Numbered from the stretch's first letter, positions 16,771-26,295 are shown. The stretch: 64,000 nucleotides of DNA from Gottfriedia solisilvae (GCF_002128405.1 NZ_NETJ01000005.1:248001-312000); one strand, 5' to 3'. Notes: generated by a model not told the origin, from the letters alone. Numbers and translations are program-made.

Positions 16771-16821
16771 AGGATTATTTTCTAAAAGAAAAACAACTTA
16801 GTTAAGAATAGGAGAATGAAC

Positions 16822-17136
16822 ATGAATAATGAACAAGAAATTTTTGAAATTATCTCACATGGTGGAAATGCAAGATCGTTAGCATACGAGGCTCTTGAAG
16901 CAGCTGAAAAAAATAATTTTGAAGAAGTAGATCGTTTAATCAAAGAATCACACAAGGAAATTGGTTATGCACATAAAACTCAAACAACTTTAATTCAAGC
17001 TGAGTTAAATGGTGAACCTTGTGAAAAATCTTTATTAATGATCCATGCTCAAGATCACTTGATGACAGCAATGAGCGAGCAAAAATTAATTGAACATATT
17101 ATTCGTTTACATAAAAAATTAGCAGAGAAGAATTAG
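16822..17136 (+). CDS. PTS lactose/cellobiose-type IIA component, second operon
   Basis: A cytosolic 104-residue helical IIA protein. His75 in MIHAQDHLMTA is the expected phosphorylated histidine; NARSLAYEALEAA and the LIQAE block match the family. ATG at 16822 is chosen because AGGAG lies 7 nt upstream; the ATG at 16816 is too close. Here IIA follows GH4, while in the first operon it precedes it, so the two operons were rearranged after they diverged. Confidence 0.92.
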   Translation: MNNEQEIFEIISHGGNARSLAYEALEAAEKNNFEEVDRLIKESHKEIGYAHKTQTTLIQAELNGEPCEKSLLMIHAQDHLMTAMSEQKLIEHIIRLHKKLAEKN

Positions 17137-17224
17137 TTTGTAAGTTTCTATTTAAACGAAAATACGTAGATTGCTATTCATAGTGATTAATATAATAGGT
17201 TAACTTCTACGTTAGGAGGCAGCT

Positions 17225-18145
17225 ATGAAGAAATACATAATTAGTCTTGATGGTGGAGGAACAAAATCAGAGGCAATTGCTTATGAGCTAGACGGCACGA
17301 TCATTGGTCAAGGCTATTCTGGATTTAGCAATATATTAATAAATGAACAAGATGCGATAAAGCATATTATCGAAGCAATTGAAAATTGTCTATGTAACTT
17401 AGAAAAAAAGGACTGCTTATTTCTATTTTTGGGATTAGCTGGTTATGGCGGAGTTAAAGATCGGAAGCATGTAGAAAAAGCATTGTATGATAGATTTCAT
17501 ATTCCATTCAAAATAGTGAATGATGCACAAATCGCTCATGCGGCTTTATTGGATGGTAAAGATGGTGTTTTAACAATTGCTGGAACAGGGTCAGTCAGTC
17601 TAGGATCGAATCTAAACCGCTTCGTGACAACTGGGGGTTGGGGACATTTATTAGGAGATGAAGGAAGCGGTTATTGGATTTCAATGGAGGTTTTCAAAAA
17701 AATTACTCGTGAATTTGATGAGGGCTTACCTCTTAGTAACTTATCTCGAAAACTCTTAAACCGTTTAAAATTAAACGAAATTGATGAGATAAAACGATAT
17801 ATTTATTATGAAACAAAAGGTGTGATTGCTTCAAACGTTCCTTTTATTGTAGAAGAAGCTGTGATGGGTGATTTGTTTGCAAAAGAAGTATTGGAAAGAG
17901 CAGGTCAATTATTAGCAAATATAACTCTCCAAGCTTTAAAGAATTTAAGTCTTCATTCATCGCCAAGAGTTGCTATCAAAGGAAGTATATTACAGCAAGT
18001 TTCATTTGTTCAAAATGCATTCGTTGATGCAATTCGTGAAAAGCATCCTACAGTAGAATTTTGTATGAAAGACGTTTCTTCTACTTATGGGGGCTATTTA
18101 TTAGCGTTGAAGGAGATTCAGAAAAGGAGCTTAAGTAATTCATAG
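17225..18145 (+). CDS. MurK/NagK-like N-acetylmuramate or N-acetylglucosamine kinase
   Basis: A 306-residue kinase of the BadF/BadG/BcrA/BcrD ASKHA family. ISLDGGGTKSEAIAY is the phosphate-1 ATP loop, NDAQIAHAAL and TIAGTGSVSLG form the substrate and phosphate-2 region, and GGWGHLLGDEGSGYWI is the family signature. In Clostridium acetobutylicum a kinase of this family, MurK, phosphorylates MurNAc and GlcNAc and is encoded next to murQ. Here murQ follows after 60 bases, so a MurK-type role is likely. It starts with ATG after AGGAGG. ACGTAGA (17164) and TCTACGT (17206) could pair close to the ribosome site. Confidence 0.85.
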   Translation: MKKYIISLDGGGTKSEAIAYELDGTIIGQGYSGFSNILINEQDAIKHIIEAIENCLCNLEKKDCLFLFLGLAGYGGVKDRKHVEKALYDRFHIPFKIVNDAQIAHAALLDGKDGVLTIAGTGSVSLGSNLNRFVTTGGWGHLLGDEGSGYWISMEVFKKITREFDEGLPLSNLSRKLLNRLKLNEIDEIKRYIYYETKGVIASNVPFIVEEAVMGDLFAKEVLERAGQLLANITLQALKNLSLHSSPRVAIKGSILQQVSFVQNAFVDAIREKHPTVEFCMKDVSSTYGGYLLALKEIQKRSLSNS

Positions 18146-18205
18146 GCTAGGTATTTATAGTGAAATGACTGAAGTAATATTCAGTAGTGGATAGAGGGTG
18201 CAAAA

Positions 18206-19090
18206 ATGTTAGAACATTTAACAACTGAAAATCGAAATAATCGTACAGAAAACTTAGACCAGCTTTCAATTGAACAGTTTTTAACGATAATGAATGAAGA
18301 AGATCAGAAGGTAGCTTTAGCAGTAAATGAACAAATACCGGCAATATCAAATGTTGTTCAAATTGTCATAGATTCAATGCGGGTAGGTGGACGCTTAATA
18401 TATGTTGGTGCTGGAACAAGTGGTCGAATTGGATTGTTGGATGCAGTAGAGTGTCCTCCTACATTTGGTACAAATCCAAGTGAAGTAATTGGATTAATTG
18501 CTGGAGGAGATTCTGCATTTATTAAAGCAGTGGAAGGCGCAGAAGATAATGAAGTTTTGGGAAAAGAAGATTTAACGAAACAATCTCTTACAAAAAATGA
18601 TGTTGTGATAGGAATTGCTGCATCAGGTAGGACGCCTTATGTAATTGGTGCTCTACGGTATGCAAATGAAGTAGGGGTAAATACTGTAGCGATTGCATGT
18701 AATAAAAACTCAGAAATCGGAAAAGTAGCAAAGTATAAAATTGAAGTAGATAATGGCCCTGAAGTTTTAACTGGCTCTACAAGACTTAAAGCAGGTACTT
18801 CTCAAAAATTGATTTGTAATATGATTTCAACAGCTTCCATGGTTGGAATTGGAAAAGTTTATAAAAACCTTATGGTTGATTTGCAATTAACAAATTTAAA
18901 ATTAATTGATCGAGCAAAGCGTATTATTATAGAAGCAACTGGTTGCGACTACGACACTGCAAGTAAGTATTTAATAGAATCAAAAAATGAAACGAAAGTA
19001 GCGATTGTTATGATTTTAACTGGTATGAATTATGATAATGCTATAAATAGTTTACGTAATGCCAAAGGGTTTATTAGTAAAATAGTATAA
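18206..19090 (+). CDS. murQ: N-acetylmuramic acid 6-phosphate etherase, paralogue 1
   Basis: A 294-residue SIS-domain lyase that splits the lactyl ether of MurNAc-6P to give GlcNAc-6P and D-lactate. YVGAGTSGRIGLLDAVECPP and LTGSTRLKAGTSQK are hallmark blocks. Glu82 and Glu113 align with the two catalytic glutamates known from E. coli MurQ. It is the last gene of the second PTS operon and a strong terminator follows. A second murQ lies at 53331; both keep all recognisable active-site residues, so neither looks decayed. Confidence 0.95.
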   Translation: MLEHLTTENRNNRTENLDQLSIEQFLTIMNEEDQKVALAVNEQIPAISNVVQIVIDSMRVGGRLIYVGAGTSGRIGLLDAVECPPTFGTNPSEVIGLIAGGDSAFIKAVEGAEDNEVLGKEDLTKQSLTKNDVVIGIAASGRTPYVIGALRYANEVGVNTVAIACNKNSEIGKVAKYKIEVDNGPEVLTGSTRLKAGTSQKLICNMISTASMVGIGKVYKNLMVDLQLTNLKLIDRAKRIIIEATGCDYDTASKYLIESKNETKVAIVMILTGMNYDNAINSLRNAKGFISKIV

Positions 19091-19103
19091 GACTATGGAG
19101 TGG

Positions 19104-19149
19104 AAAGTGACAATCTAGCGATTATTCTTGCTAGTATGTCACTTTTTGT
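19104..19149 (+). terminator. Terminator of the second PTS operon
   Basis: AGTGACA-at-CTAGC pairs with GCTAG-ta-TGTCACT, and TTTTT follows. Confidence 0.88.
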
Positions 19150-19390
19150 ATTAAAGAGATATGAGCGTTGAAATAGTGTTAAGTTTCATTAAGTCGATCT
19201 TCAGGGAAAATGCATCGTTATCGGCAACTCATTATGCTTTATGATATAATAATGAATCTAAATAATTACCAAAAAGACTAGTTAAAGGTTTTACCGTTTT
19301 AATTGTGAGATATATCTTATATGAAACACTATTCACTATGTAGAGAGAGTTGAGTTTGATTAAATGAATGCGTTAAATGGCGGATTAATC

Positions 19391-20224
19391 ATGTTAAAGG
19401 AAATGTTACATAAACTACCTCCATCTGAGCGAAGAGCTGCTAATTATATTTTAGAAAATCCAGATAAATCCATACAATTTACAGTGTTTGAGCTTGCAGA
19501 AAAAAGCCAAACGAGTACCTCTGCTATTATAAGATTATGTCGTTCTATCGGGGTTAAAGGTTTTCAAGAATTGAAGCTTCGAATCGCAGGAGATATTATC
19601 ACAACAAAAGAAACGGGATCTAGAGATATCCATTCAGGTGAATCGATTAGTACAATCATCCAAAAGATGACAAACAATAGTATTCAATCAATAAAGGATA
19701 CAAGCGATATATTAAATGTAAGTGAATTAGAAGAAGCTGTATTAGCCTTAAGTAAGGCTAGAAATATATATTTCTTTGGTGTAGGTGGCTCAATGGTTGT
19801 GGCACTTGATGCACAACAAAAGTTTTTACGTATTAAAAAATATACCTCTGCTTTTGCTGACCTTCATCTATTGGCTGTCCAAATTGCTAATCATGAAGAA
19901 AATGATGTATTAGTAGGGATATCATTTTCAGGAGAAACAACTGAGGTGCAAAAAGCATTTAGACTAGCAAAAGAAAATGGTGTGAATACAATTAGTATTA
20001 CTGGATTCGGTTCAAACTCTGTATCTAATTTAGCGAATATTAAATTGTTTAATTCACCAAACAAAGAAGCAACTTTTAGAAGTGGCGCAACTTCTTCAAG
20101 AATGGCTCAATTACATGTCATAGATATATTATTTATGGCCGTTGCTACTCAGGAATATGATAAAACAATTCAATATGTTGACCAAACTCGAACGGCTATT
20201 AATTCATTACAAAGCAAAAAATAA
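19391..20224 (+). CDS. RpiR/MurR-family regulator, paralogue 1
   Basis: A 277-residue regulator with an N-terminal HTH_6 domain (about 1-75) and a C-terminal SIS domain (about 115-250) that binds phosphosugars. ERRAANYILENPD and SAIIRLCRSIGVKGFQELK mark the HTH, and VGISFSGETTEV marks the sugar loop. It stands 300 bases behind murQ, after a terminator, and has its own transcription start. ATG at 19391 has GGCGG 8 nt before it; an in-frame ATG at 19364 is an alternative. MurNAc-6P is the known ligand of MurR, but GlcNAc-6P or another phosphosugar is possible. Confidence 0.88.
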   Translation: MLKEMLHKLPPSERRAANYILENPDKSIQFTVFELAEKSQTSTSAIIRLCRSIGVKGFQELKLRIAGDIITTKETGSRDIHSGESISTIIQKMTNNSIQSIKDTSDILNVSELEEAVLALSKARNIYFFGVGGSMVVALDAQQKFLRIKKYTSAFADLHLLAVQIANHEENDVLVGISFSGETTEVQKAFRLAKENGVNTISITGFGSNSVSNLANIKLFNSPNKEATFRSGATSSRMAQLHVIDILFMAVATQEYDKTIQYVDQTRTAINSLQSKK

Positions 20225-20267
20225 AAAAACTCCTTTATAGTTACGGAAACTATAAAGGAGTTTTTTT
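20225..20267. terminator. Bidirectional terminator between the RpiR gene and glcF
   Basis: AAACTCCTTTATAGTT and AACTATAAAGGAGTTT form a stem of about 16 bp, flanked by A-runs on the left and T-runs on the right. It can serve both converging genes. Confidence 0.9.
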
Positions 20268-21603
20268 ATTGTTGATCATCATATTGTGCTGCTTGTAAAA
20301 GTAAATCAACTATATGAACGACTTCAGTTCTATGAGCCTGTTGCTCTCTTTCGACACCAAGCTTCATTTGAAGTAAGCAACCTGGGTTTGCAGTAACAAT
20401 TGTAGTTGCTTGTGAATGTTTAACTTGTTCCATCTTATAGTCTAGAATCTGCATAGACATTTCCGACTCAACAATATTATAAATTCCAGCTGATCCACAG
20501 CAACGGTCTGCATCCTTCATCTCATGATAAATAATATTTTCAATCGATTGTAAAAGAATTCTTGGAGCGGAAGCGGTTTTCATCACATTTCTTAAATGAC
20601 AAGAATCTTGGTAAGTAATAATTTGAGTAGGTAGCTTTAATTTTACTTTTTTATGAAAATCTACTTCTACTAAAATTTGAGATATATCTTTTAATTTATT
20701 TTTAAATGATTGTGCGCGGTTCTTCCACATTGGATCATCTTTTAAAAGGTGATCATAATCAATAAGAAATCCACCACAACCACCTGCATTTGTAATGATG
20801 TAGTCTACTTCAAGGTTTTCAAAAGCTGCAATATTTTTTTTAGCCATTTCCTTAGCAATGTCTTTTTCACCACTATGTCCATGTAATGCACCACAGCATG
20901 CTTGGTCATTTGGAATGACAATCTCACAGCCAGCTAACTGTAAAAGCTTCATAGTGGCATTATTTGTTTCCAAGAACATAGTATCCATTAAACAACCTGA
21001 GAAAAATGCTACGCGGCTAATTTTAGATTGTATAGCTGGTAAATAATCAGGGCGTGATTTCATTTGTTTCATTGAAGGAACAGTTGGTAATACTTTTTCC
21101 ATTGCTGATAAGTTATTAGGGATTAGCTTCATAACACCTGATTTTCTAGCAATTTTTTGTAATCCTGTTCGCTGATATAACCCAAGAAGTCCAACTGCTA
21201 ATCTCATGCGATTTTGGTGAGGAAATAAATCTTTGAAAACAAACTTACGAACAACACGAGTAGGAAGAGAATGTTTTTTGTGTTGTGCAATGATATCTCT
21301 TGCTTCTTCTAGTAAATGACCGTATTTTACGCCAGACGGACAAACAGGCTCACAAGCGCGACATCCAAGACAAAGTTCTAGTGTACGTTCAACATCTTCA
21401 TCAGGTTCGATTAAGCCATCAGTTACTGCCTTCATTAGTGCAATACGACCTCTAGGAGAATGTGATTCTTTTTGTCCCGATTCAATATAAGTTGGACAGC
21501 TTGGTAAACAAAATCCACATCTCATACAGTTTAATAACTCATCTTCATTCATTCTTACTTTAAATTGTTCTTGAAGTTTTTGCTGTTCTTGTAGTGTTGT
21601 CAT
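20266..21603 (-). CDS. glcF: Glycolate oxidase iron-sulfur subunit GlcF
   Basis: A 445-residue protein with two 4Fe-4S motifs near the N-terminus, CMRCGFCLPSCP (from Cys26) and CLGCRACEPVCP, then two CCG domains with CCGALHG and CCGSAGIY. This is the electron-transfer subunit that takes electrons from GlcD during oxidation of glycolate or a related 2-hydroxy acid. The order cdaR-glcD-glcF matches ysfB-ysfC-ysfD of B. subtilis. The start overlaps the glcD stop by four bases, so the two are translationally coupled. Confidence 0.93.
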   Translation of the reverse strand: MTTLQEQQKLQEQFKVRMNEDELLNCMRCGFCLPSCPTYIESGQKESHSPRGRIALMKAVTDGLIEPDEDVERTLELCLGCRACEPVCPSGVKYGHLLEEARDIIAQHKKHSLPTRVVRKFVFKDLFPHQNRMRLAVGLLGLYQRTGLQKIARKSGVMKLIPNNLSAMEKVLPTVPSMKQMKSRPDYLPAIQSKISRVAFFSGCLMDTMFLETNNATMKLLQLAGCEIVIPNDQACCGALHGHSGEKDIAKEMAKKNIAAFENLEVDYIITNAGGCGGFLIDYDHLLKDDPMWKNRAQSFKNKLKDISQILVEVDFHKKVKLKLPTQIITYQDSCHLRNVMKTASAPRILLQSIENIIYHEMKDADRCCGSAGIYNIVESEMSMQILDYKMEQVKHSQATTIVTANPGCLLQMKLGVEREQQAHRTEVVHIVDLLLQAAQYDDQQ

Positions 21604-23012
21604 TTTGACACCACCATTCGTTTTCTAGAATCTTTTGCAAATACTTTTCCGGGATTCATAATATTATGTGGATCTAATGCTGTTTTAACAGCAAGCATAG
21701 CATGAATACCTTCTTTTCCTAATTTTAATTCGAGATAGGGTGCTTTTACGATTCCTACGCCATGCTCTCCCGTTATAGTTCCACCTAATTCAATTGCTTT
21801 TTCAAAAATTTCAGCAAATGCCATTTCAACTCTTTCCATTTCTTCATGATCTCGAGCGTCAGTCGGGCAGGTAGGATGTAGATTTCCGTCACCAGCATGG
21901 CCAAATGTACAAATTTTAACTTCATACTTTTGCGCGATTTCATTTATTGCTTGAACCATTTCAGCAATTTTTGATCGAGGTACGGTTGCATCCTCTAAAA
22001 TAGTTGTTGGTCTTAATTGAGCAAGTGCCGAAAGTGCTGAGCGTCGAGCTGTTCTTAAGGCAATTGCTTCGGCTTCAGTTTTTGCCACACTTACTGGGAT
22101 GCATTTTTCTTTCTCACAAATGTTCTTTATCAGTTCTATGTCTCTGTTAACAACTTCTTGTGGACCATCTTGTTCAATTAATAGCACTGCTTTCACGTCA
22201 GTTGGTAAGCCAATCTGAGCAAAATTTTCTACAACCTCTAAAGTAGGTTGGTCCATAAATTCTAGTGAGGTAGGAATAATTTTGCTAGCAATAATCTTTG
22301 ATACTGTTCTAGCAGCATCTTCTAAACTGTCGTAAAGAGCTAGCATTGTTTTTTTCGTTTCAGGCATAGGAATTAATTTTAAAGTAGCTTCAGTAATAAT
22401 CCCAAGTGTACCTTCAGAACCAACAAATAAACGAGTAAAATCATAACCAGCTACATCTTTAGCGAGCTTTCCACCAGTTCTAATGATATCTCCATTTGCT
22501 AAAACAATTTCAAGCGCAATGACATAATCTCTTGTTACACCGTACTTTAAGCCACGTAGTCCACCTGAATTCTCATTAATATTTCCACCAATTGTAGAAA
22601 TTTTCATTGAGCTTGGATCTGGTGGATAAAACAATCCTTTTTCTTCTATTGTATTGATCATATCAAGTGTAATCACGCCTGGTTGAACGGTAATCGTTAA
22701 ATTTTCTTCATCGATTTCAAGTATCTTATTTAAATGCTTAAATAATAGAACGATTCCACCATTGGTTGGACATGTGCCACCACAAAGGTTTGTACCAGAA
22801 CCTCTAGGAACAATTGGAATTTTATTTTCGTTACAGATTTTAATAATTTCCGATACTTCTTTTGTCGAACGAGGACTGATGATTGCATCCGGCAAGGATT
22901 GAAGATTCGGTGTTGCGTCATAGGAATAAACAAGTCTTTCCATTTTAGAATCATCAAAGTTTGCTTCACCTACAATTGCAATTAGCCTTTGAGCAATTTC
23001 TTTTGACACCAT
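21600..23012 (-). CDS. glcD: Glycolate oxidase FAD-binding subunit GlcD
   Basis: A 470-residue FAD enzyme of the vanillyl-alcohol-oxidase fold. PRGSGTNLCGGT and the SSMKISTIGGNINENSGG block bind the FAD pyrophosphate, and FGHAGDGNLHP and GEHGVGIVK are C-terminal family marks. It oxidises glycolate or D-lactate-like 2-hydroxy acids and works with GlcF. It starts with ATG after AGGGAGGG. D-lactate released by the two MurQ enzymes of this window is a conceivable substrate, but the CdaR neighbour favours glycolate or glycerate. Confidence 0.92.
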   Translation of the reverse strand: MVSKEIAQRLIAIVGEANFDDSKMERLVYSYDATPNLQSLPDAIISPRSTKEVSEIIKICNENKIPIVPRGSGTNLCGGTCPTNGGIVLLFKHLNKILEIDEENLTITVQPGVITLDMINTIEEKGLFYPPDPSSMKISTIGGNINENSGGLRGLKYGVTRDYVIALEIVLANGDIIRTGGKLAKDVAGYDFTRLFVGSEGTLGIITEATLKLIPMPETKKTMLALYDSLEDAARTVSKIIASKIIPTSLEFMDQPTLEVVENFAQIGLPTDVKAVLLIEQDGPQEVVNRDIELIKNICEKEKCIPVSVAKTEAEAIALRTARRSALSALAQLRPTTILEDATVPRSKIAEMVQAINEIAQKYEVKICTFGHAGDGNLHPTCPTDARDHEEMERVEMAFAEIFEKAIELGGTITGEHGVGIVKAPYLELKLGKEGIHAMLAVKTALDPHNIMNPGKVFAKDSRKRMVVSK

Positions 23013-23088
23013 AAATATTCCCTCCCTATTATCTTATCTAAAGTATAAATAGAAATAGGTCGTATTTACTATGGAGATTTCTATAGAA

Positions 23089-23117
23089 AAAACACCTGTT
23101 ATAGGTGTTTTTTTGTA
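23089..23117 (-). terminator. Terminator of the cdaR-type gene
   Basis: On the minus strand AAACACCT and AGGTGTTT form a stem followed by TTTTT. It separates cdaR from glcDF, which therefore needs its own promoter in the 86-bp gap. Confidence 0.82.
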
Positions 23118-24214
23118 GAATCATCCAATAGGTTAATTCCGATATAAAATTTGCTTAAATCATGGATTTCTCTTGGGTTTAAGTTGGTTAATTCAGTAAT
23201 CTTATTCAGACGATAAAGAAGTGTATTGATATGAATATGCAATGAATGTGCAGTGTTTTTTAATGATTGATTATGTTTAATGTATTCTTCAATTGTAATA
23301 AAAAGTTCTTTTTCGTTAATTATAGGTGCAATCGTTCTTTCAATAAAAGTACTTTTCGTTTCGTTTGATAGATCTTGCAGAATCAAATCAATTGTGAGAT
23401 CTTCATCAAATACAATTGAATTCGTTTTACTGGATACTTTTAGCGCTCGAACTGCTTGATGATATGATTTACTCAATTGTTTAGGCTGGGTTGGTTGACC
23501 TACACCAGTCGCAATTTTTAAGTGTAAGCGACTTTGTACGTAATTCAGGATAGATTCGACAAGCTTAAGATTTTGCGATTTTGTATAAGATTGCTCAACT
23601 CTACATAATACAACTAGACGATTATTTCCCCAGCGAATAAATAATTCATCACTTTGTCTGTTGTTCCAATCGAAAATAATTTGCCTTGTATCTGAAAGCT
23701 TACTTTGATGCTCCCATTCAAAAATAAGTATTTGTCTTTGAAGGGTTAAATCAATATTAAGCATTTGTGCACGCTCATAAAAAGAATCATCCCATTCATC
23801 TTGCTGGATCCAATCAAATACGAATGCTTCAAGCCCTCGTTGTGTGAGTTCGATTTGATCAGTATAGTAATTTTCACTAATTAGTAGTTCGGTCATTCGT
23901 CTCAACATTTCTCCAAAAGGGGAAATTAAATCTGGCTCACCAGTTATTCCAATTACACCGATGATTTCATTTTGAAAGAAGACAGGTAGATTGATTCCAG
24001 CCTTTACACCTTTTAATCGTTTTTCATCTTCAGTTGTGATGATAAAAGTTGTTCCTTGCTTAATGGCAATCAATGCTCCCTCGTGAAAAGTACCTGCGCG
24101 AGCTTGATCTGTACTTGCAATAATGACTCCATTAGTATTGATTATAATGATATCCTCATGGATTAGTTTTTTAACTTCATTAATTATTTTTGTAGCTAAT
24201 TCATCTAAGATCAT
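23099..24214 (-). CDS. CdaR/SdaR-type sugar diacid regulator
   Basis: A 371-residue regulator with an N-terminal diacid recognition domain (about 1-130, with IINTNGVIIASTDQARAGTFH) and a C-terminal PucR-type HTH (about 310-360, with NTAHSLHIHINTLLYRLNKI). In the family this arrangement activates glycerate or glycolate genes. It is encoded upstream of, and in line with, glcD-glcF, as ysfB is in B. subtilis, and probably controls them. Its own stop is overlapped by the left arm of a terminator. Confidence 0.88.
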   Translation of the reverse strand: MILDELATKIINEVKKLIHEDIIIINTNGVIIASTDQARAGTFHEGALIAIKQGTTFIITTEDEKRLKGVKAGINLPVFFQNEIIGVIGITGEPDLISPFGEMLRRMTELLISENYYTDQIELTQRGLEAFVFDWIQQDEWDDSFYERAQMLNIDLTLQRQILIFEWEHQSKLSDTRQIIFDWNNRQSDELFIRWGNNRLVVLCRVEQSYTKSQNLKLVESILNYVQSRLHLKIATGVGQPTQPKQLSKSYHQAVRALKVSSKTNSIVFDEDLTIDLILQDLSNETKSTFIERTIAPIINEKELFITIEEYIKHNQSLKNTAHSLHIHINTLLYRLNKITELTNLNPREIHDLSKFYIGINLLDDSTKKHL

Positions 24215-24557
24215 GATGTTTGTCTCCTGTCACGATAGTTAGTGTAATTATAAATAAAATGTATGTAAAATAAAACATTTCTTTAACAAGAAAAATTAGC
24301 GTAATCATAAGCTTGTGTTTACATCTCAGATACATATATTTGGAATACTACAGTGAATCTTCAACGCTTTTTTCAAGCTCAATAAATATTCTCGTAATCT
24401 AGTTTCTTCTAATAAAATATACTTTTCTCACTCAATATTAAATTTTCCATATTTCCACATTTTAGCTGATTATATAGCACACTTACTTGACATGTGATAA
24501 TGTAATATCATCTACCAAAGTATGAAATGTAACAGAGATGGGGTGTGTAGTATTTCT
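24215..24557. other. Intergenic region, divergent cdaR and ABC exporter
   Basis: This 343-base AT-rich stretch must hold the start regions of both divergent genes. TTGACA at 24487 and a loose palindrome TGATAATGTAATATCA (24495-24510) lie near the ABC gene, but no correctly spaced -10 could be assigned. Nothing coding was seen. Confidence 0.4.
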
Positions 24558-26270
24558 ATGATAAAACGATTTTTTAAATATTATATTCCACACAAAAAAC
24601 TATTTTATATAGACTTTTTTTGTGCGGTACTTGTTGGATTAATGGAACTTGGATTTCCTCTTGCTGTCTCGTGGTTTATTGATCAGCTTCTACCTGAGGG
24701 GAATTGGAGTTTAATCATTGCGGTAAGTGTTGGACTTCTAGCACTCTATTTAATTAGTTCGGGAATGCAATTTGTTGTTAACTATTGGGGACATAAGTTA
24801 GGGATTAATATTGAGACTGACATGCGTCGAGAGTTGTTTAATCATGTACAGCGTCAGTCATTCCGTTTCTTTGATAATACAAAAACTGGACATATTATGA
24901 GCCGAATTACGAATGACTTAATGGATATCGGAGAATTAGCGCATCATGGACCTGAAGATTTATTCATTGCAATCATGACGTTTATCGGTGCATTTTGGAT
25001 TATGCTTGCAATTAATGTGAAATTGGCACTAGTAGCCATCATAATTGTACCGTTTCTTGTATGGTTGATTTCATATTCGAATATGAAAATGAATGCTTCT
25101 TGGAGTCAAATGTATGGAAATATTGCAAATGTAAATTCCCAAGTGGAAGATAGTGTTTCAGGGGTTAGAGTTGTCCAATCATTTACAAATGAACAATACG
25201 AAATGAAGCGTTTCAACAAAAATAATCAATTTTTCCGTAAAACTAAATTGAGAGCTTATAAAGTAATGAGCTGGAATCTGTTAGGAATATATGTTTCAAC
25301 TCGACTGATGACGCTTGCCATCTTAGTTTTTGGAGCATGGCTTAGCTTTACAGGAATATTATCTTATGGTGAGTTAGTTGCCTTCATACTGTATTTAAAC
25401 ATCTTATTTAAGCCAATTGATAAAATCAGTGCACTTCTTGAGCTATATCCAAAAGGAATGGCCGGGTTTAAGCGATTTACAGAACTAATGGATTCAGAAC
25501 CAGATATTGAAGATGTACCAGATGCAATCGAAGTTTCTTCATTAAAAGGAGATATTCGTTTCCAAAATGTTACTTTTGGTTATGAAAACAAACGCACGAT
25601 CTTAAATGATATGTCTTTTTCGATTGAAGCTGGGAAAACAGTTGCTTTTGTTGGTCCATCTGGAGCAGGTAAAACAACAATTTGTTCATTAATTCCACGT
25701 TTCTATGATGTATTAGAAGGATCAATTTCAATTGATGGAATCGATCTTCGTGAAATGACAAAGAAATCCCTGCGTTCAAATATTGGTATTGTTCAACAAG
25801 ATGTTTTCTTATTTACAGGTACTTTGAGAGAAAATATTGCATATGGAAAATTAGGAGCTTCTCAGGAAGAAATAGAAGAAGCAGCTAGAAAAGCTCATCT
25901 GACAGATTTAATTGCTTCATTACCAGATGGGTATGAAACGCAAATAGGTGAAAGAGGATTAAAGCTTTCTGGTGGTCAAAAGCAAAGGTTGGCGATTGCT
26001 AGAATGTTCTTAAAAAATCCGCCAATTTTAATATTAGATGAAGCTACTTCAGCACTTGATACTGAAACGGAAGCAATTATACAAGAAGCTTTAAATGATC
26101 TAGCAAAAGATCGAACAACTCTTATAATTGCACACCGTTTAGGTACGATTAAAAAAGCTGATCGTATTCTTGTTATAACTGATGAAGGAATTGCAGAAGA
26201 TGGTACGCATAAAGAGCTACTTTCTCAAGAGAATGGGATTTTTGCTAAGCTGCATGCGCATCAGCATTGA
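24558..26270 (+). CDS. ABC exporter, fused membrane and ATPase half-transporter
   Basis: A 570-residue half-transporter with six membrane helices (about 15-300) and a C-terminal ATPase domain (Walker A GPSGAGKTT, signature LSGGQKQRLA, Walker B ILILDEATSALD, and the HRLGT switch). It is of the MsbA/BmrA type and probably works as a homodimer exporting lipids or drugs. ATG at 24558 fits the usual N-terminus; a GTG at 24543 is in frame and has a closer purine-rich site. It stands alone with its own terminator. Confidence 0.88.
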   Translation: MIKRFFKYYIPHKKLFYIDFFCAVLVGLMELGFPLAVSWFIDQLLPEGNWSLIIAVSVGLLALYLISSGMQFVVNYWGHKLGINIETDMRRELFNHVQRQSFRFFDNTKTGHIMSRITNDLMDIGELAHHGPEDLFIAIMTFIGAFWIMLAINVKLALVAIIIVPFLVWLISYSNMKMNASWSQMYGNIANVNSQVEDSVSGVRVVQSFTNEQYEMKRFNKNNQFFRKTKLRAYKVMSWNLLGIYVSTRLMTLAILVFGAWLSFTGILSYGELVAFILYLNILFKPIDKISALLELYPKGMAGFKRFTELMDSEPDIEDVPDAIEVSSLKGDIRFQNVTFGYENKRTILNDMSFSIEAGKTVAFVGPSGAGKTTICSLIPRFYDVLEGSISIDGIDLREMTKKSLRSNIGIVQQDVFLFTGTLRENIAYGKLGASQEEIEEAARKAHLTDLIASLPDGYETQIGERGLKLSGGQKQRLAIARMFLKNPPILILDEATSALDTETEAIIQEALNDLAKDRTTLIIAHRLGTIKKADRILVITDEGIAEDGTHKELLSQENGIFAKLHAHQH

Positions 26271-26295
26271 TTATGATATTTTAGTTAAACTAACA

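Noticed and set aside
17164-17212. Internal promoter or switch before the kinase gene
   Set aside because: TATAAT at 17191 has no -35 at a proper distance, and the ACGTAGA/TCTACGT pairing has a 35-nt loop; evidence is too weak to list.
19169-19188. TGAAA...TTTCA before the RpiR gene at 19391
   Set aside because: The half-sites are 10 bases apart instead of 5, so the faces of the helix do not match the RpiR box.
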